Positions 46,833 to 57,055 are shown, counted from the stretch's first letter. The stretch: DNA of 64,000 bases from Dactylonectria macrodidyma (GCA_020744425.1 JAGMUV010000014.1:992001-1056000), one strand, 5' to 3'. The notes: generated by a model not told the origin, from the sequence alone. Translations and numbers: made by a program.

Positions 46833-48011
46833 TTAGCCAAAAACAAACTCTCGATAGTTCGCAGCGATTCTCCCGACCCCATCCTCCAAATTCCATCCCT
46901 TTATCTCGCAGATCGCACGATACATCTCCTCCAACTCGTTGTCCATCCTATCTCCTGCAGTGTGGAGGTCACTCTCAACAAGAACTCGATTATCTGGCAC
47001 TAGCTTGATTGCATCCTCAAACTTCATTCTCGCAGCATCTGATGAAAGATTGTTCGTCTTGCAAAACGAGAAGAAAATCTTGGCAGGGATCGAGGGCTTA
47101 AGATACTGCTTGACGGCGTCCGATTTGCCGCTGAAGGAGTGAAGGCAGATGCGCGGTGGGTATGGCTTGCTAACCTGCTCTTCAGCCACTCCCTCTTTCG
47201 CTTGTTCCTTGCGCTCCTTATCCTGCGCACGTCGGCCTCGGAGCTCATGTCCTTTCCAGCTGCTTGCTAAAAAGTCGTAGAGCACTCCGTGGACCTGAAC
47301 TCCGTGCACGCTCACTGCTCTGTTTAGCTCTCCGGCAAGTCTGAGATGTGCCATCAGAACGGTCTTTTGATGGGACATCTGTATATTGTGTGGACTCAAA
47401 GGTCGCCGCTCTCGGCCCCCCGGAGTCCGGGCTGGATCTCGTACAGCTTTTGCATCGGGTTGCCATTGCATTGGTAGCCGAAATGGTTTGTCCAGGCCGA
47501 CTTCGCCAACCATTGCTCGCGGATCGGCTTCTAGTCGTACTCTAATTTCGGCAATAAAGGTTGAGAGGGCAATTGGCGTAGGGGGATCTTGCCAAAAGGC
47601 TGGATCTTCTGGACTGGGTGTAAGAACCGCCTGGTAATGCCTCGCCTTTGCAGCCTCAACATCCTCAGAAGGCGTGAATGTAGGGTTGGCACTGTAATCG
47701 TCATATAGCTCATGGCAAAACCAAGGGTGCCTGCCATACCCAGCCACAACAGTCGTCGAATCCTGTGAGAAGAAATCTCTGCCCCCAAGCCCGTGGGATG
47801 CCACGAGGTCTGCAACGAGTGACTGATCTTGCGTGCGAGTCGCCATGACCGCTATGCCACGAGCTTTCATCGTGGGTAAGTCGGAAACTGAGAGCATGCG
47901 CTCAGCGACGTGATTGTGGGCGTCGAAAACTCCGAGATGCCAAGGAAATGGGTCGTCGTATTGGCGAGGCGGCTCCAGAGCCGCCTCATGTTCTTGGCCT
48001 TGCACACACAT
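46833..48011 (-). CDS. TatD-family metal-dependent hydrolase (Scn1/Cut9-interacting type), 392 aa
   Basis: TIM-barrel hydrolase of the TatD family, metal-dependent nucleases or phosphoesterases; the closest fungal group includes the fission-yeast Cut9-interacting protein Scn1. Metal ligands are visible in order: HNH in FDAHNHVAERM (about residues 30-32), Glu in AMVGEVGLDK, His in AVSVHGVQVHG, His in ICLHSFSGK and Asp in VLVESDLHTAGDR. The ATG at 48011 (MCVQGQEHEAAL) is the first in frame; the frame is open slightly further upstream but only through a TTG. An insertion of charged residues (KGHELRGRRAQDKERKEQ) between the two His strands is usual for the Scn1-like group. Intronless, complete, all catalytic residues present. 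Confidence 0.88.
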   Translation of the reverse strand: MCVQGQEHEAALEPPRQYDDPFPWHLGVFDAHNHVAERMLSVSDLPTMKARGIAVMATRTQDQSLVADLVASHGLGGRDFFSQDSTTVVAGYGRHPWFCHELYDDYSANPTFTPSEDVEAAKARHYQAVLTPSPEDPAFWQDPPTPIALSTFIAEIRVRLEADPRAMVGEVGLDKPFRLPMQWQPDAKAVRDPARTPGGRERRPLSPHNIQMSHQKTVLMAHLRLAGELNRAVSVHGVQVHGVLYDFLASSWKGHELRGRRAQDKERKEQAKEGVAEEQVSKPYPPRICLHSFSGKSDAVKQYLKPSIPAKIFFSFCKTNNLSSDAARMKFEDAIKLVPDNRVLVESDLHTAGDRMDNELEEMYRAICEIKGWNLEDGVGRIAANYREFVFG

Positions 48012-49556
48012 GGCGATAGTGGCCAAATTCTTGACCTGGGCTTTGTTGTTATTGTTACTTTCTCCAACATTGGCTCAACGATGAAAGCTTGGTGTTTAAT
48101 ACCTACGTTAGGAAGCTATGACTCACTTGGTAGTGAGGCTATGTTAGATAGCTTGGACACCGGTGCTGACGTAAGATTAAGCTGATCTGGTTGTGAAAAA
48201 AAGGATGGACCGAATATTGAATTGAAGAGCTAGATAGTCAAGTATATTAGTGAAACGACTTGTAAGTTCTATCGTTTGTGGGAAGCTTCCATGTCTGAAA
48301 GGTCCCTTGTTTGTGACTGGGTAGGCTAAGCCGCTTTTCAATCTGATGAGTTTGTGAACGACCGCCGTTGTTTCCAACATAAACCAAAGGCATTGCTGAA
48401 AATGAAAATGAAACTGATGTAGGGTAAGTTGTGAACCTGAAATCTCACATCGTGTGTGCATCTGCATCGGAACTAGTGACATGAGTAACCCGTCTTGTAG
48501 TGAGTCATCGTAGCTGAGCATCAATACTAGCAACATCGATGATCTCAGAGAAGAGCTGGATGCCAATCACAATATGTACGAATCACAGACCCCGTTGTTT
48601 GTGACACAATATAGACGGAACTTGGGATCAGAGCTTAGAGTTGGGCCGGGCCAAATGTTGTCTGACAACCTCTGAATGTGCTTGCCGGTGGTAATGTCCT
48701 TCACTGTAGCTAGCTTGCCAGTATATTAAAGCTAGAAGCTGTGGCTGCTGTCATCAATACTGTTCTTGCGGGAATCAGGGATGTTGTCCGTACTTAGGGT
48801 CTTCGAATAGTATTTCTTCCTGCAATGAACGGATCAGTACCAATACATCAGATCGGTCTTTGGCGTGGGAGAGACGAAGCGAAGAGACGTCTGAGGCGAA
48901 AAAAGCGGAAGTAAATACGGGTAGAATCGGGACTTCGTCCAAAGAGTACTGGAAACGACCAGGCAGCAAAGACCCCGACAAAGATTGTCCTAAATTCCCA
49001 TTCGTAGGGCGTTAACGGCCATGATACGGAGACCACTGCCGGCAACTTGAACGAGTCTAGCTAGCGTGGGCATCTAGGGGGGCTGGCTTGGTCGCCCCAT
49101 GTACTGCTTAGAGTAGTTGTCTAGATTCTAGCCTTCTGCCTTCGCCCTACCGCGATAGTTGCCACGATTCCTGCATGTTTATGTGTTCCTGGAGCCTCCC
49201 GCCCGAAATTATAAAGCGACCTTCTATAGCCCCGGACGGTAGAAAGTGCGTCGAATAGTTTGAGTGCAGCACTCCTCTGGGGTCTTATTGATAGGATTGT
49301 TGATGCCTGATGATAGAAAGCTGAAGTTACCGAGGAATTGAAAGAGCTAGGTAATGCTTGAACATGTTTGCAAAATTTCGAAGCAAATGGTTCAGTGCTA
49401 AACGGGACGAGGACCAATCAAGGTAGTTGACAAAACTAGACTTAGGCAGTAGTGGTCATCGTGATATATAGTTGTCTAGTCCAATCCCTGCCAGTGGACT
49501 GATGACTGCTGGGGTACCGGCTTCAGATATTAGACTAAATTCCAGCCCACACCGGT
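48012..49556. other. Intergenic, 1.5 kb, no gene seen
   Basis: Promoter of the TatD-type gene and 3' flank of the first Zn2Cys6 regulator. ORFs here are 60-129 codons with no recognisable content. Confidence 0.55.
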
Positions 49557-50797
49557 CTACAGGGACTTTATGATTGAACTTGGCCACGCGATATGAGGTG
49601 CCCATGCCGGATCCAGGCAGTCAGTGATGGCACGCAAAGCATTCATGCTCCAGTTTTTTGTGTACCAGGTGGTTGACTCCGTGGTTGACACCACAGCGCA
49701 GTAGTAAGCCAGAAGAGTGAGCGCCCATGGCTCTTTTTGTTGTAAGAGCGACATGTAATCTGCCGAAAGGTCGATTGGCCAGGTCATGGTTATCCTGAGC
49801 TCGGGTCCATTCGTGGTGTTACTGCAACGTTGGATCCAGGAAATAAGCCAGCCGATCTCGCGCGACAAGATGTCTTCATGAGCGTGCGATGATATTTTAA
49901 CGCGCAGTGACTCGAGCTGCACCACGAGTTCGGCCAAAAACGTCGTCGGTCCCGTTTGGGGCTGTAGCTCAAATATAGACGAGAAGCTGCCGCGTTGGAG
50001 AGCTTCTTTGCAGCAGGCTAGAAGCTGGTTCATACCTCGGGCGAGAGAGAAGATATCGATAATATCTCCTATGGTGGGCTTTACGGCGGCATCGAGCCAG
50101 CCTTTCGGTTGAGAAAAAGTTGCATATGCGCTAAGAGTGAGCAATGTTGATGCTGAGAATAAAGCCTCACAGCTTTCTGGCGTGATATTGGCAATGTTCT
50201 TCCGCAGGCCCGCAACCCCCTCAGATTGGTGTCGAGAAGCGTGGAGGCACAATCTTTGACGCTCGTTTGGACGAAGATAGCCGAGGTGTAGCGCAGCGAC
50301 AACGAGAATCTGGTGCAAAACAAACGGATACTCCATGCCAGATTTCGGGACCTCAATTTGCCATATTTGCTTCAGCTTGTCGGCACGCGGCAGTGTCAGG
50401 CACGTTGTGACGGTGAAATGGTGCATTAACTCGAGGTCTGTAGTCCAGGTCTCTCCAAAGACGGATTTGGCGGCTGGCAAGGAAAGTCGATTGCCAAAGT
50501 ACGGAAAAGGGTCTGTAGGAGACACGATGCGAGATTTGCGACTGGCCCTCGTCATTCTCTGAGGTATGTTAGAGCGTGAGCGGGACTCCGAGGGCGGCGG
50601 TGAGACTTGTACGTCTTCGACGAGGCTGCACGTCACCGAGTGCTTGATACACGCAGTGCATGGCTGTTTCTCATCGCACTGACGAGTGGCGTTAGTGATG
50701 AACAGGTCCGAAAGCGAGACAGTCATACCTTGACGCGACGCTTCTTGCATCTTTGGCAACCTCCGCGGGATTTCTTATAACCGAGACGCAACGGCAT
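49557..50797 (-). CDS. Zn2Cys6 transcription factor, UPC2-like, 396 aa, one intron
   Basis: Fungal binuclear zinc-cluster regulator. Exon 1 is 50797-50729 and exon 2 is 50678-49557; the 50-nt intron (branch CTAAC) splits the zinc cluster at the position often seen in this class. The joined cluster reads GCQRCKKRRVKCDEKQPCTA then CIKHSVTC, with all six Cys. A basic linker follows (SRSRSNIPQRMTRASRKSR), then the ligand-binding-like helical domain of the UPC2/ECM22 group (LELMHHFTVTTCLTLP, then PFVLHQILVVAALHLGYLRP). Members of this group sense sterols or regulate secondary metabolism; which applies here is unknown. The promoter side faces the copia element, whose left LTR begins about 450 bases upstream. 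Confidence 0.9.
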
Positions 50798-51239
50798 GAT
50801 GGGTTCTCGGTTTCGGTCAGGGTTAACGGAGGTGAGATCAACCGAATATTACAATTGCCGTGATGTGGTGGGCTTGGTCCTCTGAAATATCAGCATGGAT
50901 GGATCTTCATGGATGTGGTGCACAGACCGAAGTGGCAGGCTAGTACGCAGTAACGAGGCGCATCATCAAACAATTCGACGCCCGCAACAAGGGGGAAGGG
51001 GGGCTGGATAAATGTATCAGGAAGAGCGCGCAAGGCTATGCTAGGCATCAGTTTAGCTCGCACTGGCTGAATGCAGGTGCATGGAAGATCCACTACGAAC
51101 GAGTAAGTCACACACATTCATGAGTTTAGTAGAGCAATTACGTAAGGATTTAGGTCAATATGGTTGGTGTAGTGGCATAAATAAAGGTTAAGTGGTTAAA
51201 AGAGATTAAATAATTATACTATCTATAAATCTCTGCACG
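50798..51239. other. Upstream region of the first Zn2Cys6 gene, up to the retrotransposon
   Basis: 442 bases, AT-rich toward the insertion point. A word resembling a tRNA A box (TGGTGTAGTGGC, about 51165) occurs without a matching B box, so no tRNA is called. Confidence 0.5.
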
Positions 51240-51244
51240 CTCTT
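51240..51244. repeat. Target-site duplication, left copy (CTCTT)
   Basis: CTCTT directly abuts the TG of the left LTR and recurs at 57011-57015 after the CA of the right LTR. Five bases is the normal length for copia elements. Confidence 0.95.
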
Positions 51245-51495
51245 TGTCACATCTATCAACTGTTGAGACTGAAGATAAAGTCTCAAAGGCTCGGATCTCT
51301 AATAAACCGGTCTCAAAGACCCGGCTTCCTAACAAGCCGGTCTCGAAGACCCGGATCCCTTGGGATCCGGTCTACCGAGAACCTTATCATAGCTATGAGG
51401 GCAACCTACAAATAGGTCTGCCGCGAGCCCTCAGTTAGATAGAAATCAAGAGCTTCTACTTACATCACAATGCACCCTTCCTATCAGATGCAACA
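51245..51495 (+). repeat. Left LTR, 251 bp
   Basis: Starts TGTCACATC and ends GATGCAACA; base-for-base identical to the right LTR. It contains three tandem 30-bp units at 51280-51369, described separately. Confidence 0.97.
51280..51369. repeat. Three tandem 30-bp units inside the LTR, two able to fold as hairpins
   Basis: Units 51280-51309, 51310-51339 and 51340-51369 each begin GTCTC(A/G)AAG. The second holds CCGGCTT with AAGCCGG and the third CCGGATCCC with GGGATCCGG, so both can fold as hairpins; the first is eroded. The same array is at 56795-56884 in the right LTR. Possibly promoter, terminator or packaging elements. Confidence 0.85.
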
Positions 51496-51508
51496 GTTAT
51501 GAGCCCGG
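51496..51508 (+). promoter_or_regulatory. Primer-binding site complementary to the anticodon arm of initiator tRNA-Met
   Basis: The bases just after the left LTR, GTTATGAGCCC, are the reverse complement of GGGCTCATAAC, the anticodon stem-loop of tRNA-iMet (CAT anticodon). Drosophila copia and some fungal elements are primed by a cleaved half-tRNA in this way rather than by the tRNA 3' end. The match to the canonical 3' end (TGGTATCAGAGC type) is absent here. Confidence 0.75.
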
Positions 51509-51677
51509 TTTGCCTATAGCTGAAGCGGACGATATTCTTTGATCAAGCTGTATCATCAGACCCTTATCAAACCTATCTCCCTTCCTTCCTAGCCTAGGCT
51601 TGCAACCTAGCTTCTTCAAGCTAGTCCTTCCAAACTAGGTTATCAACTTCCGCTGTTGCTCGCAGTCATCTATCGCG

Positions 51678-54600
51678 ATGGGCGTTGCTGATACGGAAGC
51701 CTCTTCCTGGGCCAAGCTCAACGGGCCTAGTGATTGGAAACACTGGATAGCCAGCATCCGGAAATCGGCTACTACGAAGGACGTCTGGGACTTCATTGAC
51801 CCTTTTAAGGAAAACAAGAAGTCCCTAGCCCGACCGGTCTTTCCTACAGCTGCAGACATCAAGCCTGATGCGACTAGGCTGTCTGAGCTGACCCCAGACC
51901 AAAGGATTGACCTTAATGGCCTTGAGAAACAGTATCTCGAAAACGTCCGAATCTACGAAAAACGCCAAAAGGCCCTATCCGCTATCCAAGACCGGATCAT
52001 CCTGACCGTCGGCAACTATCGAGATGTCATCGACGATGAAGATGACGTTGCAAAGGAACTAGCCCTCCTACGGGCCCGGATCCAGCCAGCTACCTGGTTC
52101 CATGAAAGAGAAGTCCTTGACCGATATCGAACAGCCCTCAAGGGGCCCGGCCGGACTAAGACTAAGGACTGGGTCACAAGCTGGCAGAAGGTCCTTACGG
52201 AAGCCCGTAATCTAGGCCTTCCTGACTCCAAGGGTCTCAGACCAACCCTAGACTTCCTAGAAGCTGTCAGACCGATGGACCTCACCTTCGCCGATATCTG
52301 GATGAATAAGATCCAATATAAGGCATCAAAGGGCAAGAAAGACTGGGAAGCTAAGATCCCGGACGGTATTGAGATCAGCGAGCTGTTCGAAAAACAGGCT
52401 ACAGAGACGAAGGCACCGAAAGGGTCCTTTTCCACGTTCCAGAAAACCGGCTCTTCTAAGCCTGCCGGATCTAACGGATCCGAGGGACCAAAGACCCCCT
52501 GCCTCTGTGGCAAACAGCATTTCTATTCAAAATGCCCTTACCTAGTTACTTCTATCCGCCCGGCCGGATGGAAGCCTAACCAAGACATAGAATTCCAGAT
52601 CAATCAACAGCTCGAAGACCCTGCTACGAAACAACGGGTAGATCGAGCTCTGCAGAGACAGAAGCCTAGGGATACCCAGCCAGGGGCCCCAAAGGCCACT
52701 ACAGACAACAGGGATGAAGGCTACATCAAGGGCAGCTCCTTTGCCGGCCTTTCCCTTCAGACCACACAGCCGCCGGACCAACAGCAAGGTCAGCAGCTAG
52801 GTCGGCAACCGGAACAGCAGCCGGCTCTAACGATCCTATCTACGGCTTCCGTCATAACCGTTCCAGGGAGGGTTTATCCGCTCAGGGACTCCTTTATCCT
52901 TGATTCCGGGTCAGACACACACATCTGTAATAACCTCTTACGCTTTTCATCCTATCAGCCCTCTAGGAACCCCGAGCCTATCTTTGCAGGCGGATCCGAG
53001 CTGCAAATCCTAGGCTACGGTCAGGTCAACCTACGGCTTGAAGACGGGCTCTTCCAGCTCAGACGGGCAGCCTATATCCCGGGTTTCCACACGAACGTTG
53101 TCTCGCTAGATCTTATGATCCTAGCCGGATACAACTGGAACCCGAAAACAGGGGCCGTCTTCCAAGGGATAGAGACTATCTTCTATACCCGACGGTACCA
53201 TCGCCAACAAGTCATCGAATTCAACGAGGTCAGACCGATCTCGGCCACAGCAGCCGCCGCAGCCTCTGCCGACCAAGGCAGACCAACGGGCCTGCTAGCA
53301 GCAGCCGCAGCCTCTTCCAAAGACCCTAGGGCGCCTCAGACAGCCGAATCCATCCTCTGGCACCAACGTCTAGGCCACTTGAACGCCCGGGCTCTTGAAC
53401 ATCTTACGGATCAGACCCTAGGGGTCCGTATCAAGGGACCTATCGCAATAGACTGCGAAGCCTGCTCCCTTGCCAAGGCTAGCAGACAGGTCTCCCGACG
53501 AAGCCCGCAGACAATAGCTCCGAGACCCTATTGGAGGGTCTACATCGACCTCTTTAGCTTCCACACAAGCTATGACGGAAAACAGGCTGCCTTGCTGATC
53601 AAAGATGAATACACAGGCCTAATCCACATCTATCTTCTATCCGATCAGACACAGGATTCAGTCCTAGGGGCCCTACAGGCCTTCGTATCCTACATCCGGA
53701 CACAATACGGGCTCCGGATCTGCCGGATCCATAGGGACAACGACAGGGCCCTAGGCATCCGATCGATCAATTGGATGACTGACGAAGGGATCGAGGACGA
53801 ACCCTCGAGCCCTCACAACCCGGCTCAGAACGGCCCTGCCGAACGATCTGGGGGGGTAATAGCTCCTAAGAACAGGTCTATGTTACTAGGGTCTAACCTG
53901 CCGCCCGATCTCTGGTCCGAGGGTTGGAAAACAGCTGTCTTCCTATATAACAGATCGCCCCAACAGGCCCGAGACTGGAAGACCCCCTTAGGGCTGCTAA
54001 TTTCCTGGCTTCAAGACCAAGGAAAGGACACCGGATTCGTCTCCAGACAGCCGGATCTAACGCACCTTAGGGCCTTCGGCTGCCGGGCCTATCCAATGAC
54101 TACGGAAGCTTTGAAGAGCACTCAAAAACGGGACCTAAAGACAGCCGCCCACGCAGAAATCGGCTACCTAGTTGGATACGATTCGAACAACATCTTCAGG
54201 ATCTGGATCCCGGAAAGGTCAGAGGTCCGGAGGGTCAGGGACGTCACATTCGACGAGAAAACCTTCTATGATCCTAAGAACCACCCAATCCCTCAGCCAA
54301 TTCGACAGCCTAGGGTGCGGTTCCTGCTTCCAGCCCACATTGACAGCGATAGTGATGAAGACGAGGAAATCAGGTCAACGATCGAGGTAGCCCTCGATGA
54401 CCCTGATCAGCACGAACAGCCCGATCAACATGACCTCGATAGGTCAGACGGACCCGAAGACACGGACCCGGACGACGCTACGGACCGTACCGAAGCCACA
54501 CCCGATCTAGCTAATCCGGACAGTCCGGGCAGCCCGGATCCGGAAGACCTAGCGTTCCAAGATCTAGATCTCAACGAGCAGGAAGACAAGGACTCTGACG

Positions 54601-56612
54601 ACGACGATGACGAAGATCCCTATCTTCCGACCCCACAGACAACGGCACCGCCATCCGAAAGCCCGGATCCTCCATTTTCTACGCCGCCGGAACAGCCCGG
54701 CAGCCCAACTAGCAGGCAACCTAGCCCGGAGCCGACACAGACGTCAGAGCCGGCTAGACGAGGGGGCCCACGAGGACCGCGAAGACCGTGGCCTGCTGCG
54801 TCTCGAGCCTCAGACCGCATCAGGGGCCAAGGAACCGGCCCAGCAGACGAACCAGCTATCGATCCAATCCGAAAGGCTAGCTTTTTCAGCAGCTTCTTCA
54901 ACGGAAGGGAAGAAAAGCTCCACAGACGGAACCTTCCGCCGGAACCTAGGACTTTCAAAGAGCTAGAAAATCACCCCTTTGGCCGCCAATTCAAGCAGGC
55001 CTGCGAGATCCAGATGAGAGACCTGTGGGGTCAAGGGACCTTTGAGGCTGTTCTATCCGAACAGGCCAAAAAGACCCCTATCCCGACGACCTGGGTCTTT
55101 AAATACAAGACGGATAAGCATGGGTTCCTTACGAAGTTCAAGGCCCGGCTCTGTGTCCGAGGGGATCTTCAGCCCCTTGACGACAAAGAGACCTATGCAG
55201 CAACCTTAGCAGGAAGGTCCTTCCGGGTCCTTATGGCTATAGCAGCTAAATTCCAGCTAGAGGCTAGGCAGCTAGACGCAATCAACGCCTTCACCAACAG
55301 CCCACTAGACGAAGAAGTCTACATCCGCTGCCCGGATGGATTCAAACGGCACGGATGGAGTCTACGGCTACGAAAGGCCCTATACGGGCTACGCAGATCA
55401 CCCTTACTGTGGCAACGAGACCTCCTTCAGACCTTCCAGCAGCTAGGTCTGCAGCAGTGTGCAGAAGACCCTTGTATCTGCAACAACAGCTGGCTGACCG
55501 TCTTCTTCTACGTTGACGATATCGTCTTGCTATATCGAACAAAGGATCAGCTAGCTGCTGAGACCCTGATCAATAGGCTCAAACAGCGGTATCAGATGCA
55601 GGACCTTGGGGACCTTTCCTGGTTCCTAGGGATCCGAATTCTAAGGGATAAGCTAGCTAAGAAGCTGTGGCTCTGTCAGGACTCATACATCGAGAAAACA
55701 GCTGCCCGCTTTAAGGTCAAGCTAACCGACGATTTCAAAGGAAACCCTCTACCAACCAACGACCTACGGAAAAACCCGTATCAAGCCCAGCAGGACCAGG
55801 TGATCCTATTCCAGCAGAAAGTCGGATCGATCAACTACATCGCAGTCATCAGCCGGCCTGACGTAGCTAAGGCCGCAGCCCGGCTAGCAGAACACTTACT
55901 CAATCCAACGGAAGACCATCACCGGATCGCAGATAGGGTCATCATCTACCTCTACGCAACCCGATATCTAGCTATCCAATTCAGCGGTCAAAGCTCTCAA
56001 ATACCGATCATTCAAATCGCAATTCCAATAGCCGGATCAGCAGCCGGATCAGCAGCCGCCCCGGGCCCGGCCGATCAGACGGATCAGGACCTCGAATTCC
56101 TAGTTGCATCAGACGCAGCCTTCGCAGACGACCCGAAGACCCGGAAATCGTCCCAAGGGATGATCATGACTCTGTTCGGCGGACCTATTAGCTGGAAAGC
56201 CGGGAAACAGGATACAGTTACAACTTCATCTACAGAAGCAGAGCTCCTTGCTTTCACACACACAGCTAAGGAAGCCCTAGCTACCCAACGGCTATTCCAA
56301 CAGCTAGACCTTCAGCTAGACCAACAGCTAGTCATTCAGTGTGACAACCAACAGACGATCCGGCTCATCACTCTGCAGATCCCGCGGATCCGAACAGCCC
56401 TACGGCACGTTGATATCCACAGCTGTTGGGCCCGGCAGTCCTACTTCAATGGATTATTTCAAGTCAAATACACGAAAACAGCAGAGATGCTAGCAGACGG
56501 TCTGACCAAGCCCCTGCCTGGTCAGAAATTCGAACTCTTCGTCAGACAGCTAGGACTTATTGATATCAGGAGTCTAATCGAGACACAGATCGAGACAGAT
56601 GACGAGGGCTAG
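51678..56612 (+). CDS. Copia gag-pol polyprotein, 1644 aa, single frame
   Basis: Encodes all copia functions in the order Gag-PR-IN-RT-RH. Gag is followed by a CCHC-like knuckle CLCGKQHFYSKC near residue 274. The aspartic protease motif is LDSGSDTHIC (about 408). Integrase has the HHCC finger (WHQRLGHL, then CEACSLAKA, from about 557) and a DDE core (IDLFSF, HRDND, NPAQNGPAERSGG). An acidic, Pro-rich spacer precedes reverse transcriptase (FKYKTDKHGFLTKFKARLC, then FFYVDDIVLLY with the YVDD catalytic box near 1276). RNase H follows (VASDAAFADDPKTRKSSQG, TSSTEAELLA, QCDNQQT, from about 1474). No stop or frameshift lies between gag and pol, so Gag excess must come from processing or splicing. 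All catalytic residues are present. Confidence 0.96.
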   Translation: MGVADTEASSWAKLNGPSDWKHWIASIRKSATTKDVWDFIDPFKENKKSLARPVFPTAADIKPDATRLSELTPDQRIDLNGLEKQYLENVRIYEKRQKALSAIQDRIILTVGNYRDVIDDEDDVAKELALLRARIQPATWFHEREVLDRYRTALKGPGRTKTKDWVTSWQKVLTEARNLGLPDSKGLRPTLDFLEAVRPMDLTFADIWMNKIQYKASKGKKDWEAKIPDGIEISELFEKQATETKAPKGSFSTFQKTGSSKPAGSNGSEGPKTPCLCGKQHFYSKCPYLVTSIRPAGWKPNQDIEFQINQQLEDPATKQRVDRALQRQKPRDTQPGAPKATTDNRDEGYIKGSSFAGLSLQTTQPPDQQQGQQLGRQPEQQPALTILSTASVITVPGRVYPLRDSFILDSGSDTHICNNLLRFSSYQPSRNPEPIFAGGSELQILGYGQVNLRLEDGLFQLRRAAYIPGFHTNVVSLDLMILAGYNWNPKTGAVFQGIETIFYTRRYHRQQVIEFNEVRPISATAAAAASADQGRPTGLLAAAAASSKDPRAPQTAESILWHQRLGHLNARALEHLTDQTLGVRIKGPIAIDCEACSLAKASRQVSRRSPQTIAPRPYWRVYIDLFSFHTSYDGKQAALLIKDEYTGLIHIYLLSDQTQDSVLGALQAFVSYIRTQYGLRICRIHRDNDRALGIRSINWMTDEGIEDEPSSPHNPAQNGPAERSGGVIAPKNRSMLLGSNLPPDLWSEGWKTAVFLYNRSPQQARDWKTPLGLLISWLQDQGKDTGFVSRQPDLTHLRAFGCRAYPMTTEALKSTQKRDLKTAAHAEIGYLVGYDSNNIFRIWIPERSEVRRVRDVTFDEKTFYDPKNHPIPQPIRQPRVRFLLPAHIDSDSDEDEEIRSTIEVALDDPDQHEQPDQHDLDRSDGPEDTDPDDATDRTEATPDLANPDSPGSPDPEDLAFQDLDLNEQEDKDSDDDDDEDPYLPTPQTTAPPSESPDPPFSTPPEQPGSPTSRQPSPEPTQTSEPARRGGPRGPRRPWPAASRASDRIRGQGTGPADEPAIDPIRKASFFSSFFNGREEKLHRRNLPPEPRTFKELENHPFGRQFKQACEIQMRDLWGQGTFEAVLSEQAKKTPIPTTWVFKYKTDKHGFLTKFKARLCVRGDLQPLDDKETYAATLAGRSFRVLMAIAAKFQLEARQLDAINAFTNSPLDEEVYIRCPDGFKRHGWSLRLRKALYGLRRSPLLWQRDLLQTFQQLGLQQCAEDPCICNNSWLTVFFYVDDIVLLYRTKDQLAAETLINRLKQRYQMQDLGDLSWFLGIRILRDKLAKKLWLCQDSYIEKTAARFKVKLTDDFKGNPLPTNDLRKNPYQAQQDQVILFQQKVGSINYIAVISRPDVAKAAARLAEHLLNPTEDHHRIADRVIIYLYATRYLAIQFSGQSSQIPIIQIAIPIAGSAAGSAAAPGPADQTDQDLEFLVASDAAFADDPKTRKSSQGMIMTLFGGPISWKAGKQDTVTTSSTEAELLAFTHTAKEALATQRLFQQLDLQLDQQLVIQCDNQQTIRLITLQIPRIRTALRHVDIHSCWARQSYFNGLFQVKYTKTAEMLADGLTKPLPGQKFELFVRQLGLIDIRSLIETQIETDDEG

Positions 56613-56750
56613 CAGAGCCCGATTTCCTTCTATCAGTCTTTTCCTTCAATTTCCTATCCCTATTTTCCTAGCCTACGCAACAACCGTCCTTCCAACAAGG
56701 GCCATTTTCCTATATTTCCTATCTATTCAGTTTGAATCCCCATTCAACCT

Positions 56751-56757
56751 GGGGGGG
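56751..56757 (+). other. Polypurine tract of the copia element
   Basis: Run of seven G, three bases before the right LTR; expected site of plus-strand priming. Confidence 0.7.
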
Positions 56758-56759
56758 TA

Positions 56760-57010
56760 TGTCACATCTATCAACTGTTGAGACTGAAGATAAAGTCTCA
56801 AAGGCTCGGATCTCTAATAAACCGGTCTCAAAGACCCGGCTTCCTAACAAGCCGGTCTCGAAGACCCGGATCCCTTGGGATCCGGTCTACCGAGAACCTT
56901 ATCATAGCTATGAGGGCAACCTACAAATAGGTCTGCCGCGAGCCCTCAGTTAGATAGAAATCAAGAGCTTCTACTTACATCACAATGCACCCTTCCTATC
57001 AGATGCAACA
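56760..57010 (+). repeat. Right LTR, 251 bp
   Basis: Identical to the left LTR over its full length. Followed immediately by the second CTCTT. Confidence 0.97.
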
Positions 57011-57015
57011 CTCTT
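57011..57015. repeat. Target-site duplication, right copy (CTCTT)
   Basis: Exact copy of the five bases at 51240-51244. Confidence 0.95.
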
Positions 57016-57055
57016 GGTGCAACTAAACGGACGAATGTCTACTTCACGTAACTGA

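Larger units (their letters stand above)
51245..57010 (+). mobile_element. Complete Ty1/copia LTR retrotransposon, 5766 bp
   Basis: Full element with two identical 251-bp LTRs (51245-51495 and 56760-57010) bounded by TG and CA, a 5-bp CTCTT duplication, a primer-binding site at the first base after the left LTR, a single long gag-pol frame and a G-run polypurine tract before the right LTR. Identical LTRs, exact target duplication and an uninterrupted frame indicate a very recent, possibly still active insertion with no RIP damage. It sits between two minus-strand Zn2Cys6 genes, only 45 bases from the stop codon of the second one. Confidence 0.97.

Noticed and set aside
51150..51230. A-box-like word (TGGTGTAGTGGC) upstream of the copia insertion, as in tRNA genes or SINEs
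   Set aside because: No B box or cloverleaf-compatible arms follow, so neither a tRNA gene nor a SINE can be supported.
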